Part shown: positions 49,072 through 57,335 of the stretch, piece by piece
Layout of the letters: each line of letters opens with the position of its first letter
Position numbering within the stretch: the first letter of the stretch is position 1
NCBI RefSeq assembly: GCF_039536205.1
Contig: NZ_BAAAYL010000001.1
Coordinates: 3,968,001-4,032,000, forward strand
DNA: 64,000 nt
From: Streptomyces sannanensis
GTDB lineage: Bacteria > Actinomycetota > Actinomycetes > Streptomycetales > Streptomycetaceae
Reading direction: 5' to 3'
Program-made: the position numbers and the translations under genes
Notes under the pieces: model-generated
Database searches by the model: none
Seen by the model: the letters and a program-made list of their open reading frames with translations, nothing else
What the model was told of the DNA's origin: nothing

Positions 49072-49692
49072 CTACGGTTGTGCGTCGCGGTGAGCGTAAG
49101 GCACGCAACCCGGCTCTCCGCCAGTCCAGTTGGCGATGTTCACCCGTGGGGGTGAGCCGGCCCGACGGGCGGGAGGGGTGGGGTTTGGCGGGGGTTCTTT
49201 CCTCGCTTTCGTTTCTTGGGAAAGACCGCCCGTCCCGCCGGAACCCTGGCCGCCGCGTTCCGGTGTGACCAGGTCCAGTTCGGCCCCCACCGTCTTGCGC
49301 GGCACCGGACCGTGCGTCACGCCCCAGCGGTCCGCGAGCGCTTCGACGAGCAGCAGTCCGCGCCTCGACTCGTCGGAGAGCGAGGGTGGTTGGGTGATCG
49401 GGAGGCGGTCGCCGCGGGCGTCGGTCACCTCGATGCGGAGCGTGTGGCCGTCGTCCGTCGTACGCAGGACGAGAAGGAAGCCCCGGCCGGGCGCCCGGCC
49501 GTGCGTGGCGGCGTTCGCAGCGAGTTCGGCGACGAGGTGCGCTGCCGTTTCGGCCACCCCGTACGGCAGGTCCCACGCGTGCAGCCGCTCCGTGGCGAGC
49601 AAGCGCGCGAGCCGGGCGCCGCGTGGCGTGGGGGAGAGCTGCACGGAGAAGTGACTGGTGGGGGAGTTGAGTTGGGCGGTTTTCTGGTTCAC
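49072..49692 (-). CDS. RsbW/SpoIIAB-like ATP-binding protein (WhiJ-cluster type), copy 1
   Basis: A 206-aa protein. The HATPase_c_2 domain lies within about residues 20-145: the N box LVAELAANAATHG (53-65), the D-x-G region DARGDRLPI and DESRRGLLLVEALADRWGVT. GHKL serine-kinase-like proteins of this kind bind ATP and partner proteins. The C-terminal 55 residues are Pro/Gly-rich and absent from copy 3. It is divergent from an XRE-DUF5753 gene with TGTCCGG repeats between. The trio ATPase/XRE/DUF397 is a known Streptomyces developmental-regulator arrangement (whiJ/abaA-like). Confidence 0.85.
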   Translation of the reverse strand: MNQKTAQLNSPTSHFSVQLSPTPRGARLARLLATERLHAWDLPYGVAETAAHLVAELAANAATHGRAPGRGFLLVLRTTDDGHTLRIEVTDARGDRLPITQPPSLSDESRRGLLLVEALADRWGVTHGPVPRKTVGAELDLVTPERGGQGSGGTGGLSQETKARKEPPPNPTPPARRAGSPPRVNIANWTGGEPGCVPYAHRDAQP

Positions 49693-49754
49693 GTCACTCA
49701 GCGTGGCGGGAGCTGCTTACGCTGAACAGTGACGACTTGGATGCGTACGGTTAC

Positions 49755-49781
49755 TGTCCGGGGCTGTCCAGCCTGTCCGAA
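49755..49781. promoter_or_regulatory. TGTCC direct repeats, locus 1
   Basis: TGTCCGG (49755), TGTCCAG (49765) and TGTCCGA (49774), spaced 10 and 9 bp. They lie in the divergent gap between the ATPase and XRE genes. The same array occurs at 57080 and 63582. Likely XRE operator. Confidence 0.7.
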
Positions 49782-49807
49782 GACGCGCACGGGCAGGGGG
49801 TGTCCAG

Positions 49808-50713
49808 GTGCGCGGCACGTCGGAGGTGGCGCGGGTGCGGGTGGATGCAGATGGTACGGAGCAGCCCAAGGGCGAGACGGACGAGCCCGGTTGGGAGGTC
49901 GACCCGGACGACGAGTCGGGGGCGGCGGTCGTCGCGACGGTGGGGCGGCAGCTCAGACTGCGGCGCGAGGCGGTCGGCCTGCGGGCAGCGGAGTTCGGGA
50001 CGGCGGTCGGGTACGGGGAGGACCTGGTCTACAAGGTCGAGGCCGGGCGGCGGATTCCCCGGCCGGAGTACCTGGACAGGGCCGACGAGGTGCTGGGCGC
50101 GGGCGGGCTGATCGCCGCGATGAAGAAGGACGTGGCGGAGGTCCGGTACCCGAAGAAGGTGCGGGACCTGGCGCGGATGGAGGCGCGAGCGGTCGAGCTG
50201 CTCTCGTACGGCAGCCACGCGCTGCACGGTCTTCTGCAAACCGAGGAGTACGCCTGTGCGCTGCTGGGAACGCGTCGGCCTGCGCTTTCGCCGGACGAGC
50301 TGGAACGGGCCGTAGCTGCGCGGATGGCCCGGCGCTCCGTCTTCGAACGGTTGCCTGCGCCGGAACTCAGCTTTGTTCTGGAAGAGGTGACTCTGCGCCG
50401 TCCGATCGGAGGGACAATGGTGCAGCGCCAACAGCTCGAACGCCTGTTGGAGGTAGGGAAGATGCGGAACGTCGAGATCCAGGTGATGTCGACCGACCGC
50501 TGGGAGCACCCGGGAACAGGCGGGCGGATTCAGGTGCTCAAGTTCGGTGACGGCTCTGCGGTTGGCCGCACCGACGACGAGTACGGTGGCCGTCCCGTTT
50601 CCGATCCGAAACAGCTCCGGGTGCTTGAGCTGCGCTATGGCATCATCCGGGCCCAGGCTCTCACGCCAGGGGAGTCACTGGCCTTCATCGAGCAAGTGCT
50701 GGGAGAAACATGA
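49808..50713 (+). CDS. XRE-family regulator with DUF5753 (WhiJ-like), locus 1
   Basis: A 301-aa protein from GTG 49808. The acidic N-terminal 40 residues precede an XRE helix-turn-helix (about 46-100: VGRQLRLRREAVGLRAAEFG, then GYGEDLVYKVEAGRRIPRPE). The C-terminal DUF5753 has YGSHALHGLLQTEEYACALL, ARRSVFERLPAPELSFVLEE, LRRPIGGTMVQRQQLERLLE and EVGKMRNVEIQVM. This combination is the WhiJ-type regulator. Its stop overlaps the DUF397 start (ATGA). It probably binds the TGTCCGG repeats in front of itself and the ATPase gene, and is modulated by DUF397. Confidence 0.9.
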   Translation: MRGTSEVARVRVDADGTEQPKGETDEPGWEVDPDDESGAAVVATVGRQLRLRREAVGLRAAEFGTAVGYGEDLVYKVEAGRRIPRPEYLDRADEVLGAGGLIAAMKKDVAEVRYPKKVRDLARMEARAVELLSYGSHALHGLLQTEEYACALLGTRRPALSPDELERAVAARMARRSVFERLPAPELSFVLEEVTLRRPIGGTMVQRQQLERLLEVGKMRNVEIQVMSTDRWEHPGTGGRIQVLKFGDGSAVGRTDDEYGGRPVSDPKQLRVLELRYGIIRAQALTPGESLAFIEQVLGET

Positions 50714-50919
50714 TCCGCAAGACCTCTGCCGGGGAGCCCGACAAGCTCGTCTGGTTCAAGAGCAGCTACAGCGACACCAGCAACCCGAACGACTGCGTCG
50801 AGGTCGCGTCCACGCCCAGCACCGTCCACGTACGCGACTCCAAGAACGCCGACGGCCCTCGCCTGGCCGTCACGCCCACCGCGTGGGTGGACTTCGTGAC
50901 GTATGCGTCCGAGCGCTGA
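50710..50919 (+). CDS. DUF397 protein
   Basis: A 69-aa protein. The DUF397 signature is complete: LVWFKSSYSDTSNPNDCVEV, VHVRDSKNADGPRLAVTP and WVDFVTYASER. It is translated with the XRE-DUF5753 gene through ATGA. Known context: small DUF397 proteins accompany WhiJ-like regulators and are thought to be their partners, in some cases as a toxin/antitoxin-like pair. Locus 2 has lost this gene; locus 3 runs out of the window. Confidence 0.92.
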   Translation: MIRKTSAGEPDKLVWFKSSYSDTSNPNDCVEVASTPSTVHVRDSKNADGPRLAVTPTAWVDFVTYASER

Positions 50920-50934
50920 ACCCCCAATGACCCA

Positions 50935-50968
50935 CGCCCCGCTCCCGGTCGACTCCGGGTGCGGGGCG
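50935..50968 (+). terminator. terminator after DUF397
   Basis: CGCCCCGC-T-CCCGG-TCGACT-CCGGG-T-GCGGGGCG is a double stem ending in CACTCTT. The following 210 bp up to the next gene show no feature. Confidence 0.8.
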
Positions 50969-51180
50969 CACTCTTGTCTGGCCGGCACCGCTTGAGGCAT
51001 AACTCGAAATACTCAGGCATTTCGTGGGCGGTGAGCACGGCTGCTCTTGCAGGGGCGAACGTCGTCCTGGTATGGAAACCGCGCCCTTTTCTTGTGATCC
51101 TGCCGTTGGATCTCTTCACCGAAGTGCATGGCCCATTAGTGTTCTTCGGGAAGGCGACAGCGGAGGGGATTGAGCGAAGC

Positions 51181-51483
51181 ATGGCTTCGGACGACTTAAA
51201 CATTGCGGCCGGTGAATTGCGCGCATCGGCCGGTGCCGCGGACACACTTGTCACGGATTTGCAGGCGCCGCTGCGGAAAGCGATTGACGACATGGCCGCG
51301 GCGTCGGGGTCCTTCCGGGCCTGGACGGTGGGTCCCCGGCTGGGTTCCACGGGAACGGGCTGGGGCAGCGCGCTGAGCACCCTGCAGGGCAGGCTCGGGG
51401 AGCATGCGCGGGGGCTGCGGATGCTGGCCAACGGCGACGACATCACCAATCAGGAAGTCTCCGACAGCTTCAAGGGCTGGTGA
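51181..51483 (+). CDS. WXG100/EspC-like small helical protein
   Basis: A 100-aa protein, MASDDLNIAAGELRASAGAA, two predicted helices around a W-x-G-like turn (TGWGSALSTLQGRLGEHARG). No signal peptide. Length, helicity and the place directly before a large hydrolase fit EspC/WXG100-type partners of type VII-secreted proteins. Its stop overlaps the hydrolase start (GTGA). No secretion machinery is encoded in this window, so export by a type VII system elsewhere is inference. Confidence 0.7.
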   Translation: MASDDLNIAAGELRASAGAADTLVTDLQAPLRKAIDDMAAASGSFRAWTVGPRLGSTGTGWGSALSTLQGRLGEHARGLRMLANGDDITNQEVSDSFKGW

Positions 51484-53114
51484 TCGGACCGGTGCCGGAG
51501 CTCTTCTCGCAGCTGTTCAAGCAGGACTTCTCCGATCTGGAAGCCGCCGCCTCCTCCTGGAAGAGGCTGGCCGAGGCGCTGGGAAAGGCCCAGACGGGCA
51601 GTGGTAAGCGGGTGTCGGGTCCGCTGCACGAGGCCGGTTGGGCGGGCGTGAGTGCCACCTATGGCTTCGCCGCGTTGGAGGCGACCGAGAGCAAGCTCGG
51701 CACGGCCGAGATCGACGCCCAGCTCATCGCCACCACGTTGGACACGCTCAACACCCGCATGCAGGCGGCGCAGCGCGCGCTGCGAAATGCTGTGGCGGAT
51801 GCCGAGGGGGCGGGGCACACAGTCAGGGAGGACGGCTGGGTCGAGCCGAAGCAGGCAATCGACCCCAAATATCACAATCATCCGGAGTATCAGGAAATCC
51901 AGCAGCAGGCCAACGCCGGACTCGGCGGATACCGGGCCCGGATTGATGAGGCCGTTACGGAGGCCGAATCAGCCAGCTCCGAGGCGGCCGAGGTACTGCG
52001 GCAGATCGACCCCTTCGACCTCGACAAGCAGTACGGCGGTGCCCACGCCCAGGAGGACGCGGCCAGGGTCGCCGAATTCATGGGGATCGACAAGAAGGAC
52101 GTTCCCGACGGGAAGGATCCGAAGCGCGCCGCGGACTGGTGGGCCGGGCTCGGCGAGGACAAGCAGCGCTTCTACCTCGCGGCCTACTCCGAGCAGCTCG
52201 GTGCGCTGGACGGTCTTCCCGCGGCCACCCGCGACCACGCGAACCGCACGGTGTTGGACATGCGGCTCAATGACTACGCCCTTCGGGAGGGCGACCTGGG
52301 CTACCACGACAGGTACGGCTACCGGTCCCTGACCGCCCTCAAGGACCGTCTGGACAGGACGGACACCGCCCCCGCGCACAAACAGCTGTACCTGCTCGGT
52401 TTCAGCACCGACAACGACGGCCGCGCGATCGTGGCCGTCGGCAATCCGGACACGGCCCGGCACACCGCGGTCCAGGTTCCGGGGACGAGCAACCAGCTGG
52501 ACAACGTCGGCAGCCAGATCGACCGGGTCAGCAAGCTGCAGAACGCGGCGGGTCAGTGGAGCATGGGCGGAGCCAAGGATGTATCTGTGATCAGCTGGCT
52601 CGACTACAACGCCCCGGAAGCGAACTTTACGCTCTCGGATCCCGAGCTGAACCTTGGTATTGCCACTCAGGGACGGGCCCAAGCCGGGGCCGAGGACCTT
52701 CGCGGCTTCACTCATGGGCTTCGTGCCGCACATGACGGTGAGCGCACCCACCTCACAGTCCTCGCCCACAGCTACGGCTCCACCATGGCTGGCGCCGCCG
52801 ACGCCGGCGGCCGGGGCTTGGACACGGACGACATGGTCGTCGTCGGCAGTCCAGGTCTGACGGTCGAGCGTGCCGATCAGCTCCATGTCGATCCGAAGCA
52901 CCTCTGGGTGGGAGCCGCCAGCGACGACCTGGTCTCCAATGTGACCTCCGGTGCCACGCTCGGCGCGGACCCCAAAGATTCCGAGTTCGGTGCGCAAAGG
53001 ATGTACGTCGACACCAGCGGGCACAGCGGTTACTGGGATGACGGGAGCCAGAGTCTGAAGAACCAGGGGCGGATCATCGCGGGGAAGACGCCCCATAGCA
53101 GCCCGCGCCCATGA
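51480..53114 (+). CDS. DUF1023 alpha/beta-hydrolase with helical N-terminal domain, candidate secreted effector
   Basis: A 544-aa protein from GTG 51480. The N-terminal 170 residues are helical and WXG/LXG-like (FSDLEAAASSWKRLAEALGK; HEAGWAGVSATYGFAALEAT). The middle part has WWAGLGEDKQRFYLAAYSEQ. The DUF1023 hydrolase domain covers about 300-544, with the nucleophile elbow AHSYGST (Ser431 by position) and a catalytic His candidate in DTSGHSGYW. No signal peptide. It is coupled to the small helical protein upstream and followed at 20 bp by a lipoprotein. A copy of its last 110 residues plus the lipoprotein follows. Role unproven; toxin-like esterase or lipase is inferred. Confidence 0.8.
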   Translation: MIGPVPELFSQLFKQDFSDLEAAASSWKRLAEALGKAQTGSGKRVSGPLHEAGWAGVSATYGFAALEATESKLGTAEIDAQLIATTLDTLNTRMQAAQRALRNAVADAEGAGHTVREDGWVEPKQAIDPKYHNHPEYQEIQQQANAGLGGYRARIDEAVTEAESASSEAAEVLRQIDPFDLDKQYGGAHAQEDAARVAEFMGIDKKDVPDGKDPKRAADWWAGLGEDKQRFYLAAYSEQLGALDGLPAATRDHANRTVLDMRLNDYALREGDLGYHDRYGYRSLTALKDRLDRTDTAPAHKQLYLLGFSTDNDGRAIVAVGNPDTARHTAVQVPGTSNQLDNVGSQIDRVSKLQNAAGQWSMGGAKDVSVISWLDYNAPEANFTLSDPELNLGIATQGRAQAGAEDLRGFTHGLRAAHDGERTHLTVLAHSYGSTMAGAADAGGRGLDTDDMVVVGSPGLTVERADQLHVDPKHLWVGAASDDLVSNVTSGATLGADPKDSEFGAQRMYVDTSGHSGYWDDGSQSLKNQGRIIAGKTPHSSPRP

Positions 53115-53134
53115 CTTGAAGGAGAGCCGGGCCA

Positions 53135-53647
53135 ATGCCCATGTTCCGCAGGGCTTCGATCGCCCTGGTCACCGTCCTGTTGCTGGGAGGCTGCATGTCC
53201 GACAGTGGAGTCAACGCTCCCCTGCCTCGCATGACCAAGGAGAAGGCCGAGGCATGGGCCAAACATTGGACCGAGTCGATGGCTCGCACTGCGCAGGCCG
53301 AGATCGACCCAGGTTCGGCCAACGCGAGCTTCACCAATTGCATCGGCAAGAACAACGAATCCGCCGACGACGGCCGGTTCACCCTCAGTTACAACGTACG
53401 AGCCAAACTTCCCAAGGATCGGCATGCGGAAGCCATCCGCATGATCAGAGACGCTCTGGAGCAGCAGGGGTTCGAGATCGCCGGATACCGGTCAGACCCC
53501 ACTCTGGATCCCGCCAATCTCGTCGATGCGAGGCATCCCAAGGACCGTCACTTCGTATCAGCGGGCGATCTGAACGATCAGCTCCTCACCCTGATCGTCG
53601 ACACTCCTTGTCTCCTCCCGCCCGGCGCCGAGCAGCAGCAGTTCTGA
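53135..53647 (+). CDS. lipoprotein paralogue 1, candidate immunity/partner of the DUF1023 protein
   Basis: A 170-aa lipoprotein with signal MPMFRRASIALVTVLLLGG and Cys20. The mature part contains a long helix (RMTKEKAEAWAKHWTESMAR) and paired Cys (FTNCIGKNN and VDTPCLLPPGAEQQQF at the end). The neighbour at 54078 has the same pattern throughout and an identical last ten residues. Each lipoprotein follows a hydrolase sequence, full or truncated, at about 20 bp. Outward-facing lipoproteins next to secreted enzymes are often immunity proteins; here that is inference. Confidence 0.75.
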   Translation: MPMFRRASIALVTVLLLGGCMSDSGVNAPLPRMTKEKAEAWAKHWTESMARTAQAEIDPGSANASFTNCIGKNNESADDGRFTLSYNVRAKLPKDRHAEAIRMIRDALEQQGFEIAGYRSDPTLDPANLVDARHPKDRHFVSAGDLNDQLLTLIVDTPCLLPPGAEQQQF

Positions 53648-53697
53648 GCCCGCTGGGCCTGGTCCAGGGTGAGCGCAGCCGTGCCACTTAACTCGAA

Positions 53698-53729
53698 CTC
53701 GCGCAGAGCGCCGGAGACATGGTCCGCGC
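53698..53729. repeat. stray 32-bp piece of the HTH gene
   Basis: CTCGCGCAGAGCGCCGGAGA and the next 12 bases match 48681-48712 with one difference. It marks the junction at which the orphan hydrolase fragment begins. Confidence 0.65.
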
Positions 53730-54058
53730 TGGCGGGCGCCGCCGACGCTGGCGGCCGGGGCTTGGACACGGACGACACGGTGGTGGTCGGCAGCCCCGGC
53801 CTGACGGTCGACCGTGCCGATCAGCTTCACATCGACCCGAAGCGTCTCTGGGTCGGCGCCGCCCATGACGACCTCGTCTCCAACATCACGTCCGGCGCCA
53901 CGCTTGGCGAGGACCCCAAGACGCCGGAGTTCGGTGCCCAGCGGATGTACGTCGACACCGACGGGCACAGCGGCTACTGGGACGACGGAAGCCAGAGCCT
54001 GAAGAACCAGGGCGCCATCATCGCCGGACAGCCGCCAGGCTCCGGGATGAACCGCTAA
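53729..54058 (+). pseudogene. orphan C-terminal fragment of the DUF1023 hydrolase
   Basis: From 53729 the sequence repeats codons for the last 110 residues of the preceding hydrolase (AGAADAGGRGLDTDD; VVVGSPGLTV; NQGAIIAG). An in-frame ATG at 53669 gives a 129-aa frame with an unrelated start. It keeps the terminal His-containing segment but lacks the nucleophile Ser, so it cannot be an active enzyme alone. It may be a pseudogene or an orphan exchange module, like orphan toxin tips in polymorphic toxin loci. Confidence 0.75.
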
Positions 54059-54077
54059 CGACAGGAGCCGTCAACCC

Positions 54078-54596
54078 GTGTTCACTCGCCGCTCGGCCAC
54101 TTCCGCTCTGGCCTTCGCTGTCCTGCTGTCTTTGGGAGGATGCATGTCCGACAATGGAGCCAACGACCCTCTGCCTCGCATGAGTGAGGAGAAGGCCGAA
54201 GAGTGGGCAAGGCACTGGACCGAGTCCATGGCGCGAACCGCGAAGGCCCGGATCGACGCCACGACGGTTGGGGCGAGCTTTACCAATTGCGTTGGCAAGA
54301 ACAACGAGTCTGCGAGCGACGGACGGTTCACGCTGAGTTACAGAGTGCTTGCCGGCCTGCCCAAGGAGCAGCACGCTGCAGCGGTCCGTGCGATCAGGGA
54401 TGCTCTCAAGCAGCAGGGGCTCGAGATCCAGGATTTCCGCTCCGACCCTGCGCTGAGCACCCCGAACCTGCTCTATGCCAAGCACCCGAAAGACCGCCAC
54501 TTCATCGCGGTCATCGATCCTGACGACGGGTACCTCACCCTGACGGTCGACACCCCCTGCCTCCTCCCGCCCGGCGCCGAGCAGCAGCAGTTCTGA
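54078..54596 (+). CDS. lipoprotein paralogue 2
   Basis: A 172-aa lipoprotein from GTG 54078 behind ACAGGAG. Signal MFTRRSATSALAFAVLLSL with lipobox LGGC (Cys22). Mature part with RMSEEKAEEWARHWTESMAR, SFTNCVGKNNESASDGRFTL and the end VDTPCLLPPGAEQQQF. Paralogous to 53135-53647 but clearly diverged, which suggests age or selection on specificity. It is 19 bp behind the orphan hydrolase fragment. Confidence 0.75.
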   Translation: MFTRRSATSALAFAVLLSLGGCMSDNGANDPLPRMSEEKAEEWARHWTESMARTAKARIDATTVGASFTNCVGKNNESASDGRFTLSYRVLAGLPKEQHAAAVRAIRDALKQQGLEIQDFRSDPALSTPNLLYAKHPKDRHFIAVIDPDDGYLTLTVDTPCLLPPGAEQQQF

Positions 54597-54620
54597 GGTG
54601 GCCGCCGAGGCCGGAGTCGG

Positions 54621-54800
54621 GCTCGGGAGGCGGTCGCCGTGCGCGTCGGTCGCCTCGATGCGGAGCGTGCGGTCGCCGTCCGTCGTACACAGGACGAGAA
54701 GGAAGTCCCGGCCGGGCGCCCGGCCGTGCGTGGTGGCGTTCGCGGCGAGTTCGGCGACGAGGTGCGCTGCGGTGGGAGCAGACGGCAGGTCCGCGTCCCA
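54621..54800 (-). pseudogene. 3' part of a broken RsbW-like ATPase gene (locus 2)
   Basis: Nearly the same as 49402-49580 of copy 1 (encodes the segment around AANAATHGRAPGRDFLLVLR on the minus strand). The gene's 5' part is found 2.1 kb away at 56940-57017, with the GHKL-nuclease gene between. Confidence 0.8.
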
Positions 54801-54823
54801 GGGGGCGGGCCCGAAGGGTCTGG

Positions 54824-56821
54824 TTACGTGGGCAGGTCCACCGCGTCGCCCTCACGGGCAGCCGGGAGGGCGGGCAGCGTTCCGTCGGTCACCAGGGCGT
54901 CGACCGCGTCGGCGTGTTCGCGCACGAGGTAGTCCATCGCGTGTTCGGTCGACGACTGGTACTCTAACTGTTCACCGTAGAAGCGCAGCCGTTCCTGGCA
55001 GTCCTCGATGATTTCGCCCCAGGTCTTGACCCAGATGCGGAACCTGGGCTGGGAGAGCGCACACCCGGGCGCCCGGTCGTGCTGGTGGGCGAGCTGCCGC
55101 AGCCCGTCGTCCATACTGTTGCCGACGAGCCAGAAGTCCCAGGTCACGGCCGTGTCCCGGAATCTGTCCGCTTTGACGACAGCCTGGGCGTAGCTGTTGA
55201 TCTGTCCGAACTCCATCATGGTCAGGACAGTGCTGGGCCTTTTGAGCTCCACGATGAGGTGGTGTCGCTCTGCTTTGCCCCGTCGAGCCGACTGGGACAG
55301 CATGAGGTCGACCCTGCCCCGGCGGCCGTCCTCCCGCAGGACGGGTTCCGGTACAAGCTCCTCGCGGCCGAGGAGGCGGCAGTGCTGTCGCAGGACCTCG
55401 TCCAGGCTGCGGTCGCTGGCATGCAGGCTGTACTCCTCGCCGAAGACCCAGCTCTCCTTCTCCAGGATGCGGTGCAGCTCGCCGTGCTCCTTCACGCGCT
55501 GCCTGGCCTCTCCGTCGAAAACGAGGTGCTCGAGGGCCGCGATGAAGTCCAACCGGTCGGTGGCCTTGGAGGAGGCCTTGACGAGGGCCGACAGTGGCGT
55601 ACGGTCAAGCAGGCGGGCCAGTTCCTCCTGCTCCTGCCTGGACAGGGCGAACAGTTCCTCGGTGATCCGGAGGACATCTCCCGGCTCGTGGGCCACGACA
55701 GACCGCAGCAGCGCCAAGGTGGTTCTGCGCGTGCGCGTCGACTTCGGGAGATGCCGTACGACGGTTGTGGCCACCACGTCGAAAGTTTCCCGTTCGGCGC
55801 GCTCCCGTTCGTCGGCGGGCTCACCCGCGTACGGGTAGACCTCTTCCCGGCGCCACTCGACCACCTGCTCTCGTCGGCGCTCGTCCACTCGTGAGCGGAA
55901 GTGCGCCCGCAGTGCTTGACGGGCGTCGGCGACCACCTCGGCGGGAGTGCCGTCGGGCGCCCATTCGGCGAAGCTGAGCTCGTCGGCGTCGAGCTCGTCG
56001 AATCCCGACCAGCTGAGATGTGCCGTGAACTCGAAACCCGGTGCCTGAATGCCGGGCTTCAGCTGAACTCGTGACATCCCTTCCTCGTCGCAGAGGAAGA
56101 GCGCACGTGTCACCGGCCCCCGCCATTCGATGATTTTCAGCTGGGCGGGCTCGCCGTCGTGGCCTTGAAGAGCGGGCAGCGCATAGTTCCGCACATGCAA
56201 CTGCTCGGACGACGGGTCCAGTTCACGCCCGTCGTAGTCGATACGAACGTCAGGGTACTTCTCCAAGTACGTTGCGAACGCCGTGGTCAACGACGCCCGG
56301 GTGCGGTCGTCCGCGAGCACGTCCAGGCCTTCGCCGCCGAAGGCCTCGAAGAGCGTGCCGGCCGGGTCATCCGTGGGTTCCGGTTCAGTGATGTCGAACT
56401 CGTCCATGGAGTGCCGGTCGGATTCGATCACCAGGCGGTGCCGTCCGTGTCCGTCCGGCCGGCCACTGATGCTCGTCCAGCGGACCTGGCTGCCGAGAGC
56501 GAAAGCCCGGACCCGGCCTCGCCCGTTCTTGCCGTGCAGCGCGCGCTTCTTGACCGGGCTGCCCTGTGCCCTCTTCTTCCAGGAGGCGCCGATGGGCCGG
56601 AAGTACTCGTCGCAGTGATCGGCGGACATGCCGCTGCCGTCGTCCTCGATCCGTACCCGGTCCACACCGCCGAGGTCATTGCGCTCCAGCGTGACGACAA
56701 CGTGCTCGGCGTCGGCGTCCAGCGCGTTCCAGATCAGTTCCTCGACCGCGCCGACGGGCTGACGCAGTCGCGCCAGTTCTGCGACGTGTTCCCGGCTGGT
56801 CTCCAGACGAACCTTCACCAT
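54824..56821 (-). CDS. GHKL ATPase with C-terminal PD-(D/E)XK/Shedu-like nuclease region, candidate defence gene
   Basis: A 665-aa protein from ATG 56821 behind a perfect AAGGAGG. N-terminal GHKL (MORC/MutL/Hsp90-like) ATPase: the N box EELIWNALDADA (27-38), DDGSGM (60-65) and the HGKNGRGRVRAFA lid/G2 box (96-108). The middle helical region has EREREAERETF-like charge clusters. In the C-terminal part HRILEKESWVFGEEYSLHAS leads to a nuclease-like core with RVDLMLSQS (about 505) and HHLIVELKRPS (about 523-533), i.e. D...E-x-K. Known: prokaryotic MORC-type ATPases fused to endonucleases occur in conflict systems, and Shedu has this nuclease type. Exact family not verified. It splits an RsbW-like gene. 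Confidence 0.8.
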   Translation of the reverse strand: MVKVRLETSREHVAELARLRQPVGAVEELIWNALDADAEHVVVTLERNDLGGVDRVRIEDDGSGMSADHCDEYFRPIGASWKKRAQGSPVKKRALHGKNGRGRVRAFALGSQVRWTSISGRPDGHGRHRLVIESDRHSMDEFDITEPEPTDDPAGTLFEAFGGEGLDVLADDRTRASLTTAFATYLEKYPDVRIDYDGRELDPSSEQLHVRNYALPALQGHDGEPAQLKIIEWRGPVTRALFLCDEEGMSRVQLKPGIQAPGFEFTAHLSWSGFDELDADELSFAEWAPDGTPAEVVADARQALRAHFRSRVDERRREQVVEWRREEVYPYAGEPADERERAERETFDVVATTVVRHLPKSTRTRRTTLALLRSVVAHEPGDVLRITEELFALSRQEQEELARLLDRTPLSALVKASSKATDRLDFIAALEHLVFDGEARQRVKEHGELHRILEKESWVFGEEYSLHASDRSLDEVLRQHCRLLGREELVPEPVLREDGRRGRVDLMLSQSARRGKAERHHLIVELKRPSTVLTMMEFGQINSYAQAVVKADRFRDTAVTWDFWLVGNSMDDGLRQLAHQHDRAPGCALSQPRFRIWVKTWGEIIEDCQERLRFYGEQLEYQSSTEHAMDYLVREHADAVDALVTDGTLPALPAAREGDAVDLPT

Positions 56822-56939
56822 GACCCCGACCTCCTTGCGCTGTGGCCCCGTGGGGCAAGGTCAGTTTGTCGTTCTCAACCTCGGCGACGTGCGGTGGCGC
56901 CGCGGATTCACTCGATGATGTCGTTCTCGGAAAACGTCG

Positions 56940-57017
56940 TGGCCGCGTGGCGTGGGGGGAGAGATGCACGGAGAAGTGACGGGCGGGGGTGCGGGGTTGG
57001 GCGGCTTTCTGGTTCAC
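56940..57017 (-). pseudogene. 5' part of the broken RsbW-like ATPase gene (locus 2)
   Basis: Minus strand: MNQKAAQPRTPARHFSVHLS, matching the starts of copies 1 and 3 (MNQK.AQL....HF.V.LSPTPRG). The reading frame is lost after about 25 codons. The region 56822-56940 has no other feature. Confidence 0.8.
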
Positions 57018-57079
57018 GTCACTCGGCGTGGCGGGAGGTGCTTACGCTGAGCGGTCAAGGCTCGGATGCCTTGGGTGGC

Positions 57080-57116
57080 TGTCCGGAGGTTGTCCGGCGC
57101 TGTCCAGCCTGTCCGA
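57080..57116. promoter_or_regulatory. TGTCC direct repeats, locus 2
   Basis: TGTCCGG at 57080 and 57091, TGTCCAG at 57101 and TGTCCGA at 57110, spaced 11, 10 and 9 bp. Identical spacing to locus 3. The operator survives although both flanking genes are broken. Confidence 0.7.
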
Positions 57117-57143
57117 AGACGCGCACAGCCAGGGGGCGTCCAG

Positions 57144-57335
57144 GTGTGCGGTGCGCCGGAGGTGGCACGGGTGCGGGTGGATGCGGACGGTACGGAGCAG
57201 TCCAAGCACCAGATGAACGAGCCCGGTTGGGAGCTCGACCCCGACGACACGCCGGAGAGTGCCAGCCGCGTCAGCGCAGCGTCGGTACGGCCCCGCCTTC
57301 CGCACGGTCGAGCCGGACGCCCGGAAGACCCTTGA
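57144..57335 (+). pseudogene. 5' fragment of an XRE-DUF5753 gene (locus 2)
   Basis: From GTG 57144 the frame encodes VARVRVDADGTEQ and EPGWELDPDD as in locus 1. It loses similarity near 57258, where the RNA-repair gene end begins. The HTH itself is missing. Truncated by the junction with the RNA-repair operon. Confidence 0.82.

Noticed and set aside
53669..54058. Functional 129-aa protein
   Set aside because: The first 20 residues come from unrelated junction sequence and the rest is a truncated hydrolase end without nucleophile; called a pseudogene or orphan module.
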